From the NCBI GenBank assembly GCA_964057225.1, contig OZ059898.1, forward strand, positions 18,887,267 through 18,951,266: a DNA stretch of 64,000 nt, written 5' to 3'. Positions 1 to 12,067 of this stretch are shown piece after piece. The first letter of the stretch is position 1. Each line of letters opens with the position of its first letter. A program made the translations under genes and the position numbers. The notes beneath the pieces are model-generated. The model made no database searches. It was not told the DNA's origin and saw only the letters and a program-made list of their open reading frames with translations. This DNA comes from Auanema rhodensis (taxonomy: Eukaryota; Nematoda; Chromadorea; Rhabditida; Rhabditidae).

Positions 1-528
1 GATGTGCACTTGGAATGTAACTCGCTTCACGTGAAAGATAAATGGATGCGGTTTTCAAAATTAGATTCCTCATGTTCATATTAGTCTAAAAACGAATTTT
101 TATTGATATTGATGCATGGTAACCATGACTTTAAAATTTACGTGAACTTTAATTTATGCTAATTAAGTGTACACATGATGTGCACTTTGTATGTAACTCG
201 CTTCACGAGAAAGATAAAAAGATGCGGTTTTCAAAATTAGATTCCCCATGTCCATATTAGTCTAAAAACAAATTTTTATTGATATTGGTGCATGGTAACC
301 ATGACTTTGAAATTTACGTGAACTTTAATTTATGCTAATTAAGTGTACACATGATGTGCACTTGGTATGTAACTCGCTTCACGAGAAAGATAAAAAGATG
401 CGGTTTTCAAATTTAGATTTCGCGTGTCCATATTAGTCTAAAAACAAATTTTAATTGATATTGGTGCATGGTAACCATGACTTTGAAATTTACGTGAACT
501 TTAATTTATGCTAATTAAGTGTACACGT
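1..528. repeat. Three-monomer block also present at 8625-9152
   Basis: The order is a class B monomer with ggaatg and aaatggatg, then a monomer with actttgtatg and cacgag, then a class E monomer with an unusual ttttaattg. The same three monomers, with the same private variants, occur at 8625-9152, which is 8624 bp or 49 monomers away. The fourth monomers differ, so the right boundary lies near 528. The left boundary is outside the window. Confidence 0.8.
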
Positions 529-880
529 GATGTGCACTTGGTATGTAACTCGCTTCACGTGAAAGATAAAGAGATGCGGTTTTCAAAATTAGATTCCTCA
601 TGTTCATATTAGTCTAAAAACGAATTTTCATTGATATTGATGCATGGTAACCATGACTTTAAAATTTACGTGAACTTTAATTTATGCTAATTAAGTGTAC
701 ACATGATGTGCACTTGGTATGTAACTCGCTTCACGTGAAAGATAAAGAGATGCGGTTTTCAAAATTAGATTCCCCATGTCCATATTAGTCTAAAAACAAA
801 TTTTTATTGATATTGGTGCATGGCAACCATGACTTTAAAATTTACGTGTACTTTAATTTATGCTAATTAAGTGTACACGT

Positions 881-1936
881 GATGTGCACTTGGAATGTAA
901 CTCGCTTCACGTGAAAGATAAATGGATGCGGTTTTCAAAATTAGATTCCTCATGTTCATATTAGTCTAAAAACGAATTTTTATTGATATTGATGCATGGT
1001 AACCATGACTTTAAAATTTACGTGAACTTTAATTTATGCTAATTAAGTGTACACATGATGTGCACTTGGTATGTAACTCGCTTCACGAGAAAGATAAAAA
1101 GATGCGGTTTTCAAATTTCGATTTCGCGTGTCCATATTAGTCTAAAAACAAATTCTTATTGATATTGGTGCATGGTAACCATGACTTTGAAATTTACGTG
1201 AACTTTAATTTATGCTAATTAAGTGTACACGTGATGTGCACTTGGTATGTAAGTCGCTTCACGTGAAAGATAAAGAGATGCGGTTTTCAAAATTAGATTC
1301 CCCATGTCCATATTAGTCTAAAAACAAATTTTTATTGATATTGGTGCATGGCAACCATGACTTTAAAATTTACGTGTACTTTAATTCATGCTAATTAAGT
1401 GTACACGTGATGTGCACTTGGAATGTAACTCGCTTCACGTGAAAGATAAATGGATGCGGTTTTCAAAATTAGATTCCTCATGTTCATATTAGTCTAAAAA
1501 CGAATTTTTATTGATATTGATGCATGGTAACCATGACTTTAAAATTTACGTGAACTTTAATTTATGCTAATTAAGTGTACACATGATGTGCACTTGGTAT
1601 GTAACTCGCTTCACGAGAAAGATAAAAAGATGCGGTTTTCAAATTTAGATTTCGCGTGTCCATATTAGTCTAAAAACAAATTTTTATTGATATTGGTGCA
1701 TGGTAACCATGACTTTGAAATTTACGTGAACTTTAATTTATGCTAATTAAGTGTACACGTGATGTGCACTTAGTATGTAAGTCGCTTCACGTGAAAGATA
1801 AAGAGATGCGGTTTTCAAAATTAGATTCCCCATGTCCATATTAGTCTAAAAACAAATTTTTATTGATATTGGTGCATGGCAACCATGACTTTAAAATTTA
1901 CGTGTACTTTAATTTATGCTAATTAAGTGTACACGT
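881..1936. repeat. 528 bp (3-monomer) HOR, two units
   Basis: Units 881-1408 and 1409-1936 each run: class B with ggaatg and aaatggatg, then class E, then class C with aagtcgc. They differ at a few sites, for example aaatttcg versus aaatttag in the second monomer, and attcatg versus attatg in the third. A related run is seen near 9153-9679, where the class B copy has lost one base. Confidence 0.7.
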
Positions 1937-2806
1937 GATGTGCACTTGGTATGTAACTCGCTTCACGTGAAAGATAAAGAGATGCGGTTTTCAAAATTAG
2001 ATTCCCCATGTCCATATTAGTCTAAAAACAAATTTTTATTGATATTGGTGCATGGTAACCATGACTTTGAAATTTACGTGAACTTTAATTTATGCTAATT
2101 AAGTGTACACATGATGTGCACTTGGTATGTAACTCGCTTCACGAGAAAGATAAAAAGATGCGGTTTTCAAATTTAGATTTCGCGTGTCCATATTAGTCTA
2201 AAAACAAATTTTTATTGATATTGGTGCATGGTAACCATGACTTTGAAATTTACGTGAACTTTAATTTATGCTAATTAAGTGTACACGTGATGTGCACTTG
2301 GTATGTAACTCGCTTCACGTGAAAGATAAAGAGATGCGGTTTTCAAAATTAGATTCCTCATGTTCATATTAGTCTAAAAACAAATTTTTATTGATATTGA
2401 TGCATGGTAACCATGACTTTAAAATTTACGTGAACTTTAATTTATGCTAATTAAGTGTACACATGATGTGCACTTGGTATGTAACTCGCTTCACGTCAAA
2501 GATAAAGAGATGCGGTTTTCAAAATTAGATTCCCCATGTCCATATTAGTCTAAAAACAAATTTTTATTGATATTGGTGCATGGTAACCATGACTTTGAAA
2601 TTTACGTGAACTTTAATTTATGCTAATTAAGTGTACACATGATGTGCACTTGGTATGTAACTCGCTTCACGTGAAAGATAAAGAGATGAGGTTTTCAAAA
2701 TTAGATTCCCCATGTCCATATTAGTCTAAAAACAAATTTTTATTGATATTGGTGCATGGTAACCATGACTTTGAAATTTACGTGAACTTTAATTTATGCT
2801 AATTAA

Positions 2807-2825
2807 GTGTACACGTGATGTGCAC
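2807..2825. other. Cluster of overlapping dyads at the monomer junction
   Basis: The 19 bases spanning the monomer junction hold three short palindromes: gtgtacac, cacgtg and gtgcac. The first two overlap. In many copies the G of acacgtg is A, which removes the middle dyad. Short dyad symmetry has been reported as common in centromeric satellites that lack a CENP-B box. Applying that to this array is inference. Confidence 0.65.
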
Positions 2826-3193
2826 TTGGTATGTAACTCGCTTCACGTGAAAGATAAAGAGATGCGGTTTTCAAAATTAGATTCCCCATGTCCATATTAG
2901 TCTAAAAACATATTTTTATTGATATTGGTGCATGGTAACCATGACTTTGAAATTTACGTGAATTTTAATTTATGCTAATTAAGTGTACACATGATGTGCA
3001 CTTGGTATGTAACTCGCTTCACGTGAAAGATAAAGTGATGCGGTTTTCAAAATTAGATTCCGCATGTCCATATTAGTCTAAAAACAAATTTTTATTGATA
3101 TTGGTGCATGGTAACCATGACTTTGAAATTTACGTGAACTTTAATTTATGCTAATTAAGTGTACACGTGATGTGCACTTGGTATGTAACTCGC

Positions 3194-3203
3194 TTCACGT
3201 GAA
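3194..3203. other. 10 bp perfect palindrome in each common-type monomer
   Basis: TTCACGTGAA is its own reverse complement and contains the CACGTG core. It occurs at monomer positions 26-35 in most copies. It is broken in class E copies (cacgag), in the cacaag, cacatg and catgtg variants, and in the cgtcaaag variant. CACGTG is a common E-box/G-box core, but a protein-binding role here is speculation. Confidence 0.8.
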
Positions 3204-3282
3204 AGATAAAGAGATGCGGTTTTCAAAATTAGATTCCCCATGTCCATATTAGTCTAAAAACAAATTTTTATTGATATTGGTG

Positions 3283-3295
3283 CATGGTAACCATG
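3283..3295. other. 13 bp inverted repeat with BstEII-type core
   Basis: CATGGT and ACCATG flank a single central A, giving six-base arms at monomer positions 115-127. The core GGTAACC fits the BstEII pattern GGTNACC. Class C monomers read ggcaacc and lose both the full symmetry and the site. Digestion should therefore give a ladder that reports the C/non-C arrangement. Confidence 0.8.
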
Positions 3296-4576
3296 ACTTT
3301 GAAATTTACGTGAACTTTAATTTATGCTAATTAAGTGTACACATGATGTGCACTTGGTATGTAACTCGCTTCACGAGAAAGATAAAAAGATGCGGTTTTC
3401 AAATTTCGATTTCGCGTGTCCATATTAGTCTAAAAACAAATTTTTATTGATATTGGTGCATGGTAACCATGACTTTGAAATTTACGTGAACTTTAATTTA
3501 TGCTAATTAAGTGTACACGTGATGTGCACTTGGTATGTAACTCGCTTCACGTGAAAGATAAAGAGATGCGGTTTTCAAAATTAGATTCCGCATGTCCATA
3601 GTAGTCTAAAAACAAATTTTTATTGATATTGGTGCATGGTAACCATGACTTTGAAATTTACGTGAACTTTAATTTATGCTAATTAAGTGTACACGTGATG
3701 TGCACTTGGTATGTAACTCGCTTCACGTGAAAGATAAAGAGATGCGGTTTTCAAAATTAGATTCCCCATGTCCATATTAGTCTAAAAACATATTTTTATT
3801 GATATTGGTGCATGGTAACCATGACTTTGAAATTTACGTGAATTTTAATTTATGCTAATTAAGTGTACACATGATGTGCACTTGGTATGTAACTCGCTTC
3901 ACGTGAAAGATAAAGTGATGCGGTTTTCAAAATTAGATTCCGCATGTCCATATTAGTCTAAAAACAAATTTTTATTGATATTGGTGCATGGTAACCATGA
4001 CTTTGAAATTTACGTGAACTTTAATTTATGCTAATTAAGTGTACACGTGATGTGCACTTGGTATGTAACTCGCTTCACGTGAAAGATAAAGAGATGCGGT
4101 TTTCAAAATTAGATTCCCCATGTCCATATTAGTCTAAAAACAAATTTTTATTGATATTGGTGCATGGTAACCATGACTTTGAAATTTACGTGAACTTTAA
4201 TTTATGCTAATTAAGTGTACACATGATGTGCACTTGGTATGTAACTCGCTTCACGAGAAAGATAAAAAGATGCGGTTTTCAAATTTCGATTTCGCGTGTC
4301 CATATTAGTCTAAAAACAAATTTTTATTGATATTGGTGCATGGTAACCATGACTTTGAAATTTACGTGAACTTTAATTTATGCTAATTAAGTGTACACGT
4401 GATGTGCACTTGGTATGTAACTCGCTTCACGTGAAAGATAAAGAGATGCGGTTTTCAAAATTAGATTCCGCATGTCCATAGTAGTCTAAAAACAAATTTT
4501 TATTGATATTGGTGCATGGTAACCATGACTTTGAAATTTACGTGAACTTTAATTTATGCTAATTAAGTGTACACGT

Positions 4577-7500
4577 GATGTGCACTTGGTATGTAACTCG
4601 CTTCACGTGAAAGATAAAGAGATGCGGTTTTCAAAATTAGATTCCCCATGTCCATATTAGTCTAAAAACATATTTTTATTGATATTGGTGCATGGTAACC
4701 ATGACTTTGAAATTTACGTGAATTTTAATTTATGCTAATTAAGTGTACACATGATGTGCACTTGGTATGTAACTCGCTTCACGTGAAAGATAAAGTGATG
4801 CGGTTTTCAAAATTAGATTCCGCATGTCCATATTAGTCTAAAAACAAATTTTTATTGATATTGGTGCATGGTAACCATGACTTTGAAATTTACGTGAACT
4901 TTAATTTATGCTAATTAAGTGTACACGTGATGTGCACTTGGTATGTAACTCGCTTCACGTGAAAGATAAAGAGATGCGGTTTTCAAAATTAGATTCCCCA
5001 TGTCCATATTAGTCTAAAAACAAATTCTTCTTGATATTGGTGCATGGTAACCATGACTTTAAAATTTACGTGTACTTTAATTTATGCTAATTAAGTGAAC
5101 ACATGATGTGCACTTGGTATGTAAGTCGCTTCACGTGAAAGATAAAGAGATGCGGTTTTCAAAATTAGATTCCGCATGTCCATATTAGTCTAAAAACAAA
5201 TTTTTATTGATATATGTGCATGGTAAACATGACTTTGAAGTTTACGTGAACTTTAATTTATGCTAATTAAGTGTACACGTGATGTGCACTTGGTATGTAA
5301 CTCGCTTCACGTGAAAGATAAAGAGATGCGGTTTTCAAAATTAGATTCCCTATGTCCATATTAGTCTAAAATCAAATTTTTATTGATATTGGTGCATGGT
5401 AACCATGACTTTGAAATTTACGTGAACTTTAATTTATGCTAATTAAGTGTACACGTGATGTGCACTTGGAATGTAACTCGCTTCACGTGAAAGATAAAGA
5501 GATGCGGTTTTCAAAATTAGATTCCCCATGTCCATATTAGTCTAAAAACAAATTTTTATTGATATTGGTGCATGGTAACCATGACTTTGAAATTTACGTG
5601 AACTTTAATTTATGCTAATTAAGTGTACACATGATGTGCACTTGGTATGTAACTCGCTTCACGAGAAAGATAAAAAGATGCGGTTTTCAAATTTAGATTT
5701 CGCGTGTCCATATTAGTCTAAAAACAAATTTTAATTGATATTGGTGCATGGTAACCATGACTTTGAAATTTACGTGAACTTTAATTTATGCTAATTAAGT
5801 GTACACGTGATGTGCACTTGGTATGTAACTCGCTTCACGTGAAAGATAAATGGATGCCGTTTTCAAAATTAGATTCCTCATGTTCATATTAGTCTAAAAA
5901 CGAATTTTTATTGATATTGATGCATGGTAACCATGACTTTAAAATTTACGTGAACTTTAATTTATGCTAATTAAGTGTACACATGATGTGCACTTTGTAT
6001 GTAACTCGCTTCACGAGAAAGATAAAAAGATGCGGTTTTCAAAATTAGATTCCCCATGTCCATATTAGTCTAAAAACAAATTTTTATTGATATTGGTGCA
6101 TGGTAACCATGACTTTGAAATTTACGTGAACTTTAATTTATGCTAATTAAGTGTACACATGATGTGCACTTGGTATGTAACTCGCTTCACGAGAAAGATA
6201 AAAAGATGCGGTTTTCAAATTTAGATTTCGCGTGTCCATATTAGTCTAAAAACAAATTTTAATTGATATTGGTGCATGGTAACCATGACTTTGAAATTTA
6301 CGTGAACTTTAATTTATGCTAATTAAGTGTACACGTGATGTGCACTAGGTATGTAACTCGCTTCACGTGAAAGATAAAGAGATGCGGTTTTCAAAATTAG
6401 ATTCCCCATGTCCATATTAGTCTAAAAACATATTTTTATTGATATTGGTGCATGGTAACCATGACTTTGAAATTTACGTGAATTTTAATTTATGCTAATT
6501 AAGTGTACACATGATGTGCACTTGGTATGTAACTCGCTTCACGTGAAAGATAAAGTGATGCGGTTTTCAAAATTAGATTCCGCATGTCCATATTAGTCTA
6601 AAAACAAATTTTTATTGATATTGGTGCATGGTAACCATGACTTTGAAATTTACGTGAACTTTAATTTATGCTAATTAAGTGTACACGTGATGTGCACTTG
6701 GTATGTAACTCGCTTCACGTGAAAGATAAAGAGATGCGGTTTTCAAAATTAGATTCCCCATGTCCATATTAGTCTAAAAACATATTTTTATTGATATTGG
6801 TGCATGGTAACCATGACTTTGAAATTTACGTGAATTTTAATTTATGCTAATTAAGTGTACACATGATGTGCACTTGGTATGTAACTCGCTTCACGTGAAA
6901 GATAAAGTGATGCGGTTTTCAAAATTAGATTCCGCATGTCCATATTAGTCTAAAAACAAATTTTTATTGATATTGGTGCATGGTAACCATGACTTTGAAA
7001 TTTACGTGAACTTTAATTTATGCTAATTAAGTGTACACGTGATGTGCACTTGGTATGTAACTCGCTTCACGTGAAAGATAAAGAGATGCGGTTTTCAAAA
7101 TTAGATTCCCCATGTCCATATTAGTCTAAAAACAAATTCTTCTTGATATTGGTGCATGGTAACCATGACTTTAAAATTTACGTGTACTTTAATTTATGCT
7201 AATTAAGTGAACACATGATGTGCACTTGGTATGTAAGTCGCTTCACGTGAAAGATAAAGAGATGCGGTTTTCAAAATTAGATTCCGCATGTCCATATTAG
7301 TCTAAAAACAAATTTTTATTGATATATGTGCATGGTAAACATGACTTTGAAGTTTACGTGAACTTTAATTTATGCTAATTAAGTGTACACGTGATGTGCA
7401 CTTGGTATGTAACTCGCTTCACGTGAAAGATAAAGAGATGCGGTTTTCAAAATTAGATTCCCCATGTCCATATTAGTCTAAAATCAAATTTTTATTGATA

Positions 7501-7920
7501 TTGGTGCATGGTAACCATGACTTTGAAATTTACGTGAACTTTAATTTATGCTAATTAAGTGTACACGTGATGTGCACTTGGAATGTAACTCGCTTCACGT
7601 GAAAGATAAAGAGATGCGGTTTTCAAAATTAGATTCCCCATGTCCATATTAGTCTAAAAACAAATTTTTATTGATATTGGTGCATGGTAACCATGACTTT
7701 GAAATTTACGTGAACTTTAATTTATGCTAATTAAGTGTACACATGATGTGCACTTGGTATGTAACTCGCTTCACGAGAAAGATAAAAAGATGCGGTTTTC
7801 AAATTTAGATTTCGCGTGTCCATATTAGTCTAAAAACAAATTTTAATTGATATTGGTGCATGGTAACCATGACTTTGAAATTTACGTGAACTTTAATTTA
7901 TGCTAATTAAGTGTACACGT
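4577..7920. repeat. Spaced duplication with 2112 bp (12-monomer) offset
   Basis: The block 4577-5808 (seven monomers) recurs at 6689-7920. Markers at an exact 2112 bp offset are the attcttcttg segment, tatatgtg with ggtaaac, aaatcaaatt, ggaatg, and ttttaattg. The 880 bp between the copies (5809-6688) holds class B, the actttgtatg type, class E, T and P monomers. The B, actttgtatg and E run there resembles 1-528. Confidence 0.82.
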
Positions 7921-10031
7921 GATGTGCACTTGGTATGTAACTCGCTTCACGTGAAAGATAAAGAGATGCGGTTTTCAAAATTAGATTCCTCATGTTCATA
8001 TTAGTCTAAAAACGAATTTTTATTGATATTGATGCATGGTAACCATGACTTTAAAATTTACGTGAACTTTAATTTATGCTAATTAAGTGTACACATGATG
8101 TGCACTTGGTATGTAACTCGCTTCACGTGAAAGATAAAGTGATGCGGTTTTCAAAATTAGATTCCGCATGTCCATATTAGTCTAAAAACAAATTTTTATT
8201 GATATTGGTGCATGGTAACCATGACTTTGAAATTTACGTGAACTTTAATTTATGCTAATTAAGTGTACACGTGATGTGCACTTGGTATGTAACTCGCTTC
8301 ACGTGAAAGATAAAGAGATGCGGTTTTCAAAATTAGATTCCCCATGTCCATATTAGTCTAAAAACAAATTCTTATTGATATTGGTGCATGGTAACCATGA
8401 CTTTGAAATTTACGTGAACTTTAATTTATGCTAATTAAGTGTACACGTGATGTGCACTTGGTATGTAAGTCGCTTCACGTGAAAGATAAAGAGATGCGGT
8501 TTTCAAAATTAGATTCCCCATGTCCATATTAGTCTAAAAACAAATTTTTATTGATATTGGTGCATGGCAACCATGACTTTAAAATTTACGTGTACTTTAA
8601 TTTATGCTAATTAAGTGTACACGTGATGTGCACTTGGAATGTAACTCGCTTCACGTGAAAGATAAATGGATGCGGTTTTCAAAATTAGATTCCTCATGTT
8701 CATATTAGTCTAAAAACGAATTTTTATTGATATTGATGCATGGTAACCATGACTTTAAAATTTACGTGAACTTTAATTTATGCTAATTAAGTGTACACAT
8801 GATGTGCACTTTGTATGTAACTCGCTTCACGAGAAAGATAAAAAGATGCGGTTTTCAAAATTAGATTCCCCATGTCCATATTAGTCTAAAAACAAATTTT
8901 TATTGATATTGGTGCATGGTAACCATGACTTTGAAATTTACGTGAACTTTAATTTATGCTAATTAAGTGTACACATGATGTGCACTTGGTATGTAACTCG
9001 CTTCACGAGAAAGATAAAAAGATGCGGTTTTCAAATTTAGATTTCGCGTGTCCATATTAGTCTAAAAACAAATTTTAATTGATATTGGTGCATGGTAACC
9101 ATGACTTTGAAATTTACGTGAACTTTAATTTATGCTAATTAAGTGTACACGTGATGTGCACTTGGTATGTAAGTCGCTTCACGTGAAAGATAAAGAGATG
9201 CGGTTTTCAAAATTAGATTCCCCATGTCCATATTAGTCTAAAAACAAATTTTTATTGATATTGGTGCATGGCAACCATGACTTTAAAATTTACGTGTACT
9301 TTAATTTATGCTAATTAAGTGTACACGTGATGTGCACTTGGAATGTAACTCGCTTCACGTAAAGATAAATGGATGCGGTTTTCAAAATTAGATTCCTCAT
9401 GTTCATATTAGTCTAAAAACGAATTTTTATTGATATTGATGCATGGTAACCATGACTTTAAAATTTACGTGAACTTTAATTTATGCTAATTAAGTGTACA
9501 CATGATGTGCACTTGGTATGTAACTCGCTTCACGAGAAAGATAAAAAGATGCGGTTTTCAAATTTAGATTTCGCGTGTCCATATTAGTCTAAAAACAAAT
9601 TTTTATTGATATTGGTGCATGGTAACCATGACTTTGAAATTTACGTGAACTTTAATTTATGCTAATTAAGTGTACACGTGATGTGCACTTGGTATGTAAG
9701 TCGCTTCACGTGAAAGATAAAGAGATGCGGTTTTCAAAATTAGATTCCCCATGTCCATATTAGTCTAAAAACAAATTTTTATTGATATTGGTGCATGGTA
9801 ACCATGACTTTGAAATTTACGTGAACTTTAATTTATGCTAATTAAGTGTACACATGATGTGCACTTGGTATGTAACTCGCTTCACGTGAAAGATAAAGAG
9901 ATGCGGTTTTCAAAATTAGATTCCGCATGTCCATATTAGTCTAAAAACAAATTTTTATTGATATTGGTGCATGGTAACCATGACTTTGAAATTTACGTGA
10001 ACTTTAATTTATGCTAATTAAGTGTACACGT
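7921..10031. repeat. Mixed-class monomers with no simple HOR
   Basis: This stretch contains class B, P, C, E and common monomers and includes the 528 bp block (8625-9152) shared with the window start. The monomer at 9329 is 175 bp because cacgtgaaag has lost a G and reads cacgtaaag. This is the first phase shift in the window. I see no gene or non-satellite sequence. Confidence 0.85.
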
Positions 10032-11791
10032 GATGTGCACTTGGTATGTAACTCGCTTCACGTGAAAGATAAAGAGATGCGGTTTTCAAAATTAGATTCC
10101 CCATGTCCATATTAGTCTAAAAACAAATTTTTATTGATATTGGCGCATGGTAACCATGACTTTGATATTTACGTGAACTTTAATTTATGCTAATTAAGTG
10201 TACACATGATGTGCACTTGGTATGTAACTCGCTTCACGAGAAAGATAAAAAGATGCGGTTTTCAAATTTCGATTTCGCGTATCCATATTAGTCTAAAAAC
10301 AAATTTTTATTGATATTGGTGCATGGTAACCATGACTTTGAAATTTACGTGAACTTTAATTTATGCTAATTAAGTGTACACGTGATGTGCACTTGGTATG
10401 TAACTCGCTTCACGTGAAAGATAAAGAGATGCGGTTTTCAAAATTAGATTCCGCATGTCCATATTAGTCTAAAAACAAATTTTTATTGATATTGGTGCAT
10501 GGTAACCATGACTTTGAAATTTACGTGAACTTTAATTTATGCTAATTAAGTGTACACGTGATGTGCACTTGGTATGTAACTCGCTTCACGTGAAAGATAA
10601 AGAGATGCGGTTTTCAAAATTAGATTCCCCATGTCCATATTAGTCTAAAAACATATTTTTATTGATATTGGTGCATGGTAACCATGACTTTGAAATTTAC
10701 GTGAATTTTAATTTATGCTAATTAAGTGTACACATGATGTGCACTTGGTATGTAACTCGCTTCAAGTGAAAGATAAAGTGATGCGGTTTTCAAAATTAGA
10801 TTCCGCATGTCCATATTAGTCTAAAAACAAATTTTTATTGATATTGGTGCATGGTAACCATGACTTTGAAATTTACGTGAACTTTAATTTATGCTAATTA
10901 AGTGTACACGTGATGTGCACTTGGTATGTAACTCGCTTCACGTGAAAGATAAAGAGATGCGGTTTTCAAAATTAGATTCCCCATGTCCATATTAGTCTAA
11001 AAACAAATTTTTATTGATATTGGCGCATGGTAACCATGACTTTGATATTTACGTGAACTTTAATTTATGCTAATTAAGTGTACACATGATGTGCACTTGG
11101 TATGTAACTCGCTTCACGAGAAAGATAAAAAGATGCGGTTTTCAAATTTCGATTTCGCGTGTCCATATTAGTCTAAAAACAAATTTTTATTGATATTGGT
11201 GCATGGTAACCATGACTTTGAAATTTACGTGAACTTTAATTTATGCTAATTAAGTGTACACGTGATGTGCACTTGGTATGTAACTCGCTTCACGTGAAAG
11301 ATAAAGAGATGCGGTTTTCAAAATTAGATTCCGCATGTCCATATTACTCTAAAAACAAATTTTTATTGATATTGGTGCATGGTAACCATGACTTTGAAAT
11401 TTACGTGAACTTTAATTTATGCTAATTAAGTGTACACGTGATGTGCACTTGGTATGTAACTCGCTTCACGTGAAAGATAAAGAGATGCGGTTTTCAAAAT
11501 TAGATTCCCCATGTCCATATTAGTCTAAAAACATATTTTTATTGATATTGGTGCATGGTAACCATGACTTTGAAATTTACGTGAATTTTAATTTATGCTA
11601 ATTAAGTGTACACATGATGTGCACTTGGTATGTAACTCGCTTCAAGTGAAAGATAAAGTGATGCGGTTTTCAAAATTAGATTCCGCATGTCCATATTAGT
11701 CTGAAAACAAATTTTTATTGATATTGGTGCATGGTAACCATGACTTTGAAATTTACGTGAACTTTAATTTATGCTAATTAAGTGTACACGT
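10032..11791. repeat. 880 bp (5-monomer) HOR, two units
   Basis: Units 10032-10911 and 10912-11791 share private markers at 880 bp spacing: ggcgcatgg, tttgatattt, and the class P variant ttcaagtg. Monomer order is common, E (aaatttcg), ccgcatg, T, P. This is a rotation of the 2817-4928 unit, so the two arrays probably share an ancestral 5-monomer repeat. The second unit has ccatattac in place of ccatattag, which opens a chance reading frame at 11243-11425. Confidence 0.85.
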
Positions 11792-12067
11792 GATGTGCAC
11801 TTGGTATGTAACTCGCTTCATGTGAAAGATAAAGAGATGCGGTTTTCAAAATTAGATTCCTCATGCCCATATTAGTCTAAAAACAAATTTTTATTGATAT
11901 TGGTGCATGGTAACCATGACTTTGAAATTTACGTGAACTTTAATTTATGCTAATTAAGTGTACACGTGATGTGCACTTGGTATGTAACTCGCTTCACGTG
12001 AAAGATAAAGAGATGCGGTTTTCAAAATTAGATTCCCCATGTCCATATTAGTCTAAAAACAAATTCT

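Larger units (their letters stand above)
3169..3344 (+). repeat. Representative common-type monomer
   Basis: This copy serves as the reference monomer. It has ggtatg near its start, the palindrome ttcacgtgaa at monomer positions 26-35, an ATTCCCC segment near 66-71, A and T tracts at about 87-104, the inverted repeat around ggtaacc at 115-127, and TTAAGTG near the 3' end. The other classes differ from it at linked sites: class E (cacgag, aaaaagatg, aaatttag, tttcgcg), class C (ggcaacc, ttaaaattt, gtgtac), class B (cctcatgttc, cgaattt, gatgcatgg), class T (acatattttt with gaatttt) and class P (aagtgatg with ccgcatg). The starting point is arbitrary because the array is circularly permutable. 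Confidence 0.9.
2817..4928. repeat. 880 bp (5-monomer) HOR, two full units and a partial third
   Basis: Units are 2817-3696, 3697-4576 and a partial unit from 4577. The order is class T (acatattttt), class P (aagtgatg), common type, class E with aaatttcg, then a ccgcatg monomer with the private variant ccatagtag. The acatattttt marker recurs at spacings of exactly 880 bp. Because two adjacent units share the private ccatagtag change, the duplication is recent compared with divergence between monomers. Confidence 0.85.

Noticed and set aside
3194-3203. Promoter or G-box regulatory element
   Set aside because: CACGTG is present in most of hundreds of copies with no associated gene, so it is recorded only as a palindrome.
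11243-11425. 183 bp open frame, possible 60-residue protein
   Set aside because: It spans one satellite monomer plus 7 bases and opens only because the TAG of ccatattag is mutated to TAC. There are no gene signals, and the same sequence is closed in hundreds of other copies.
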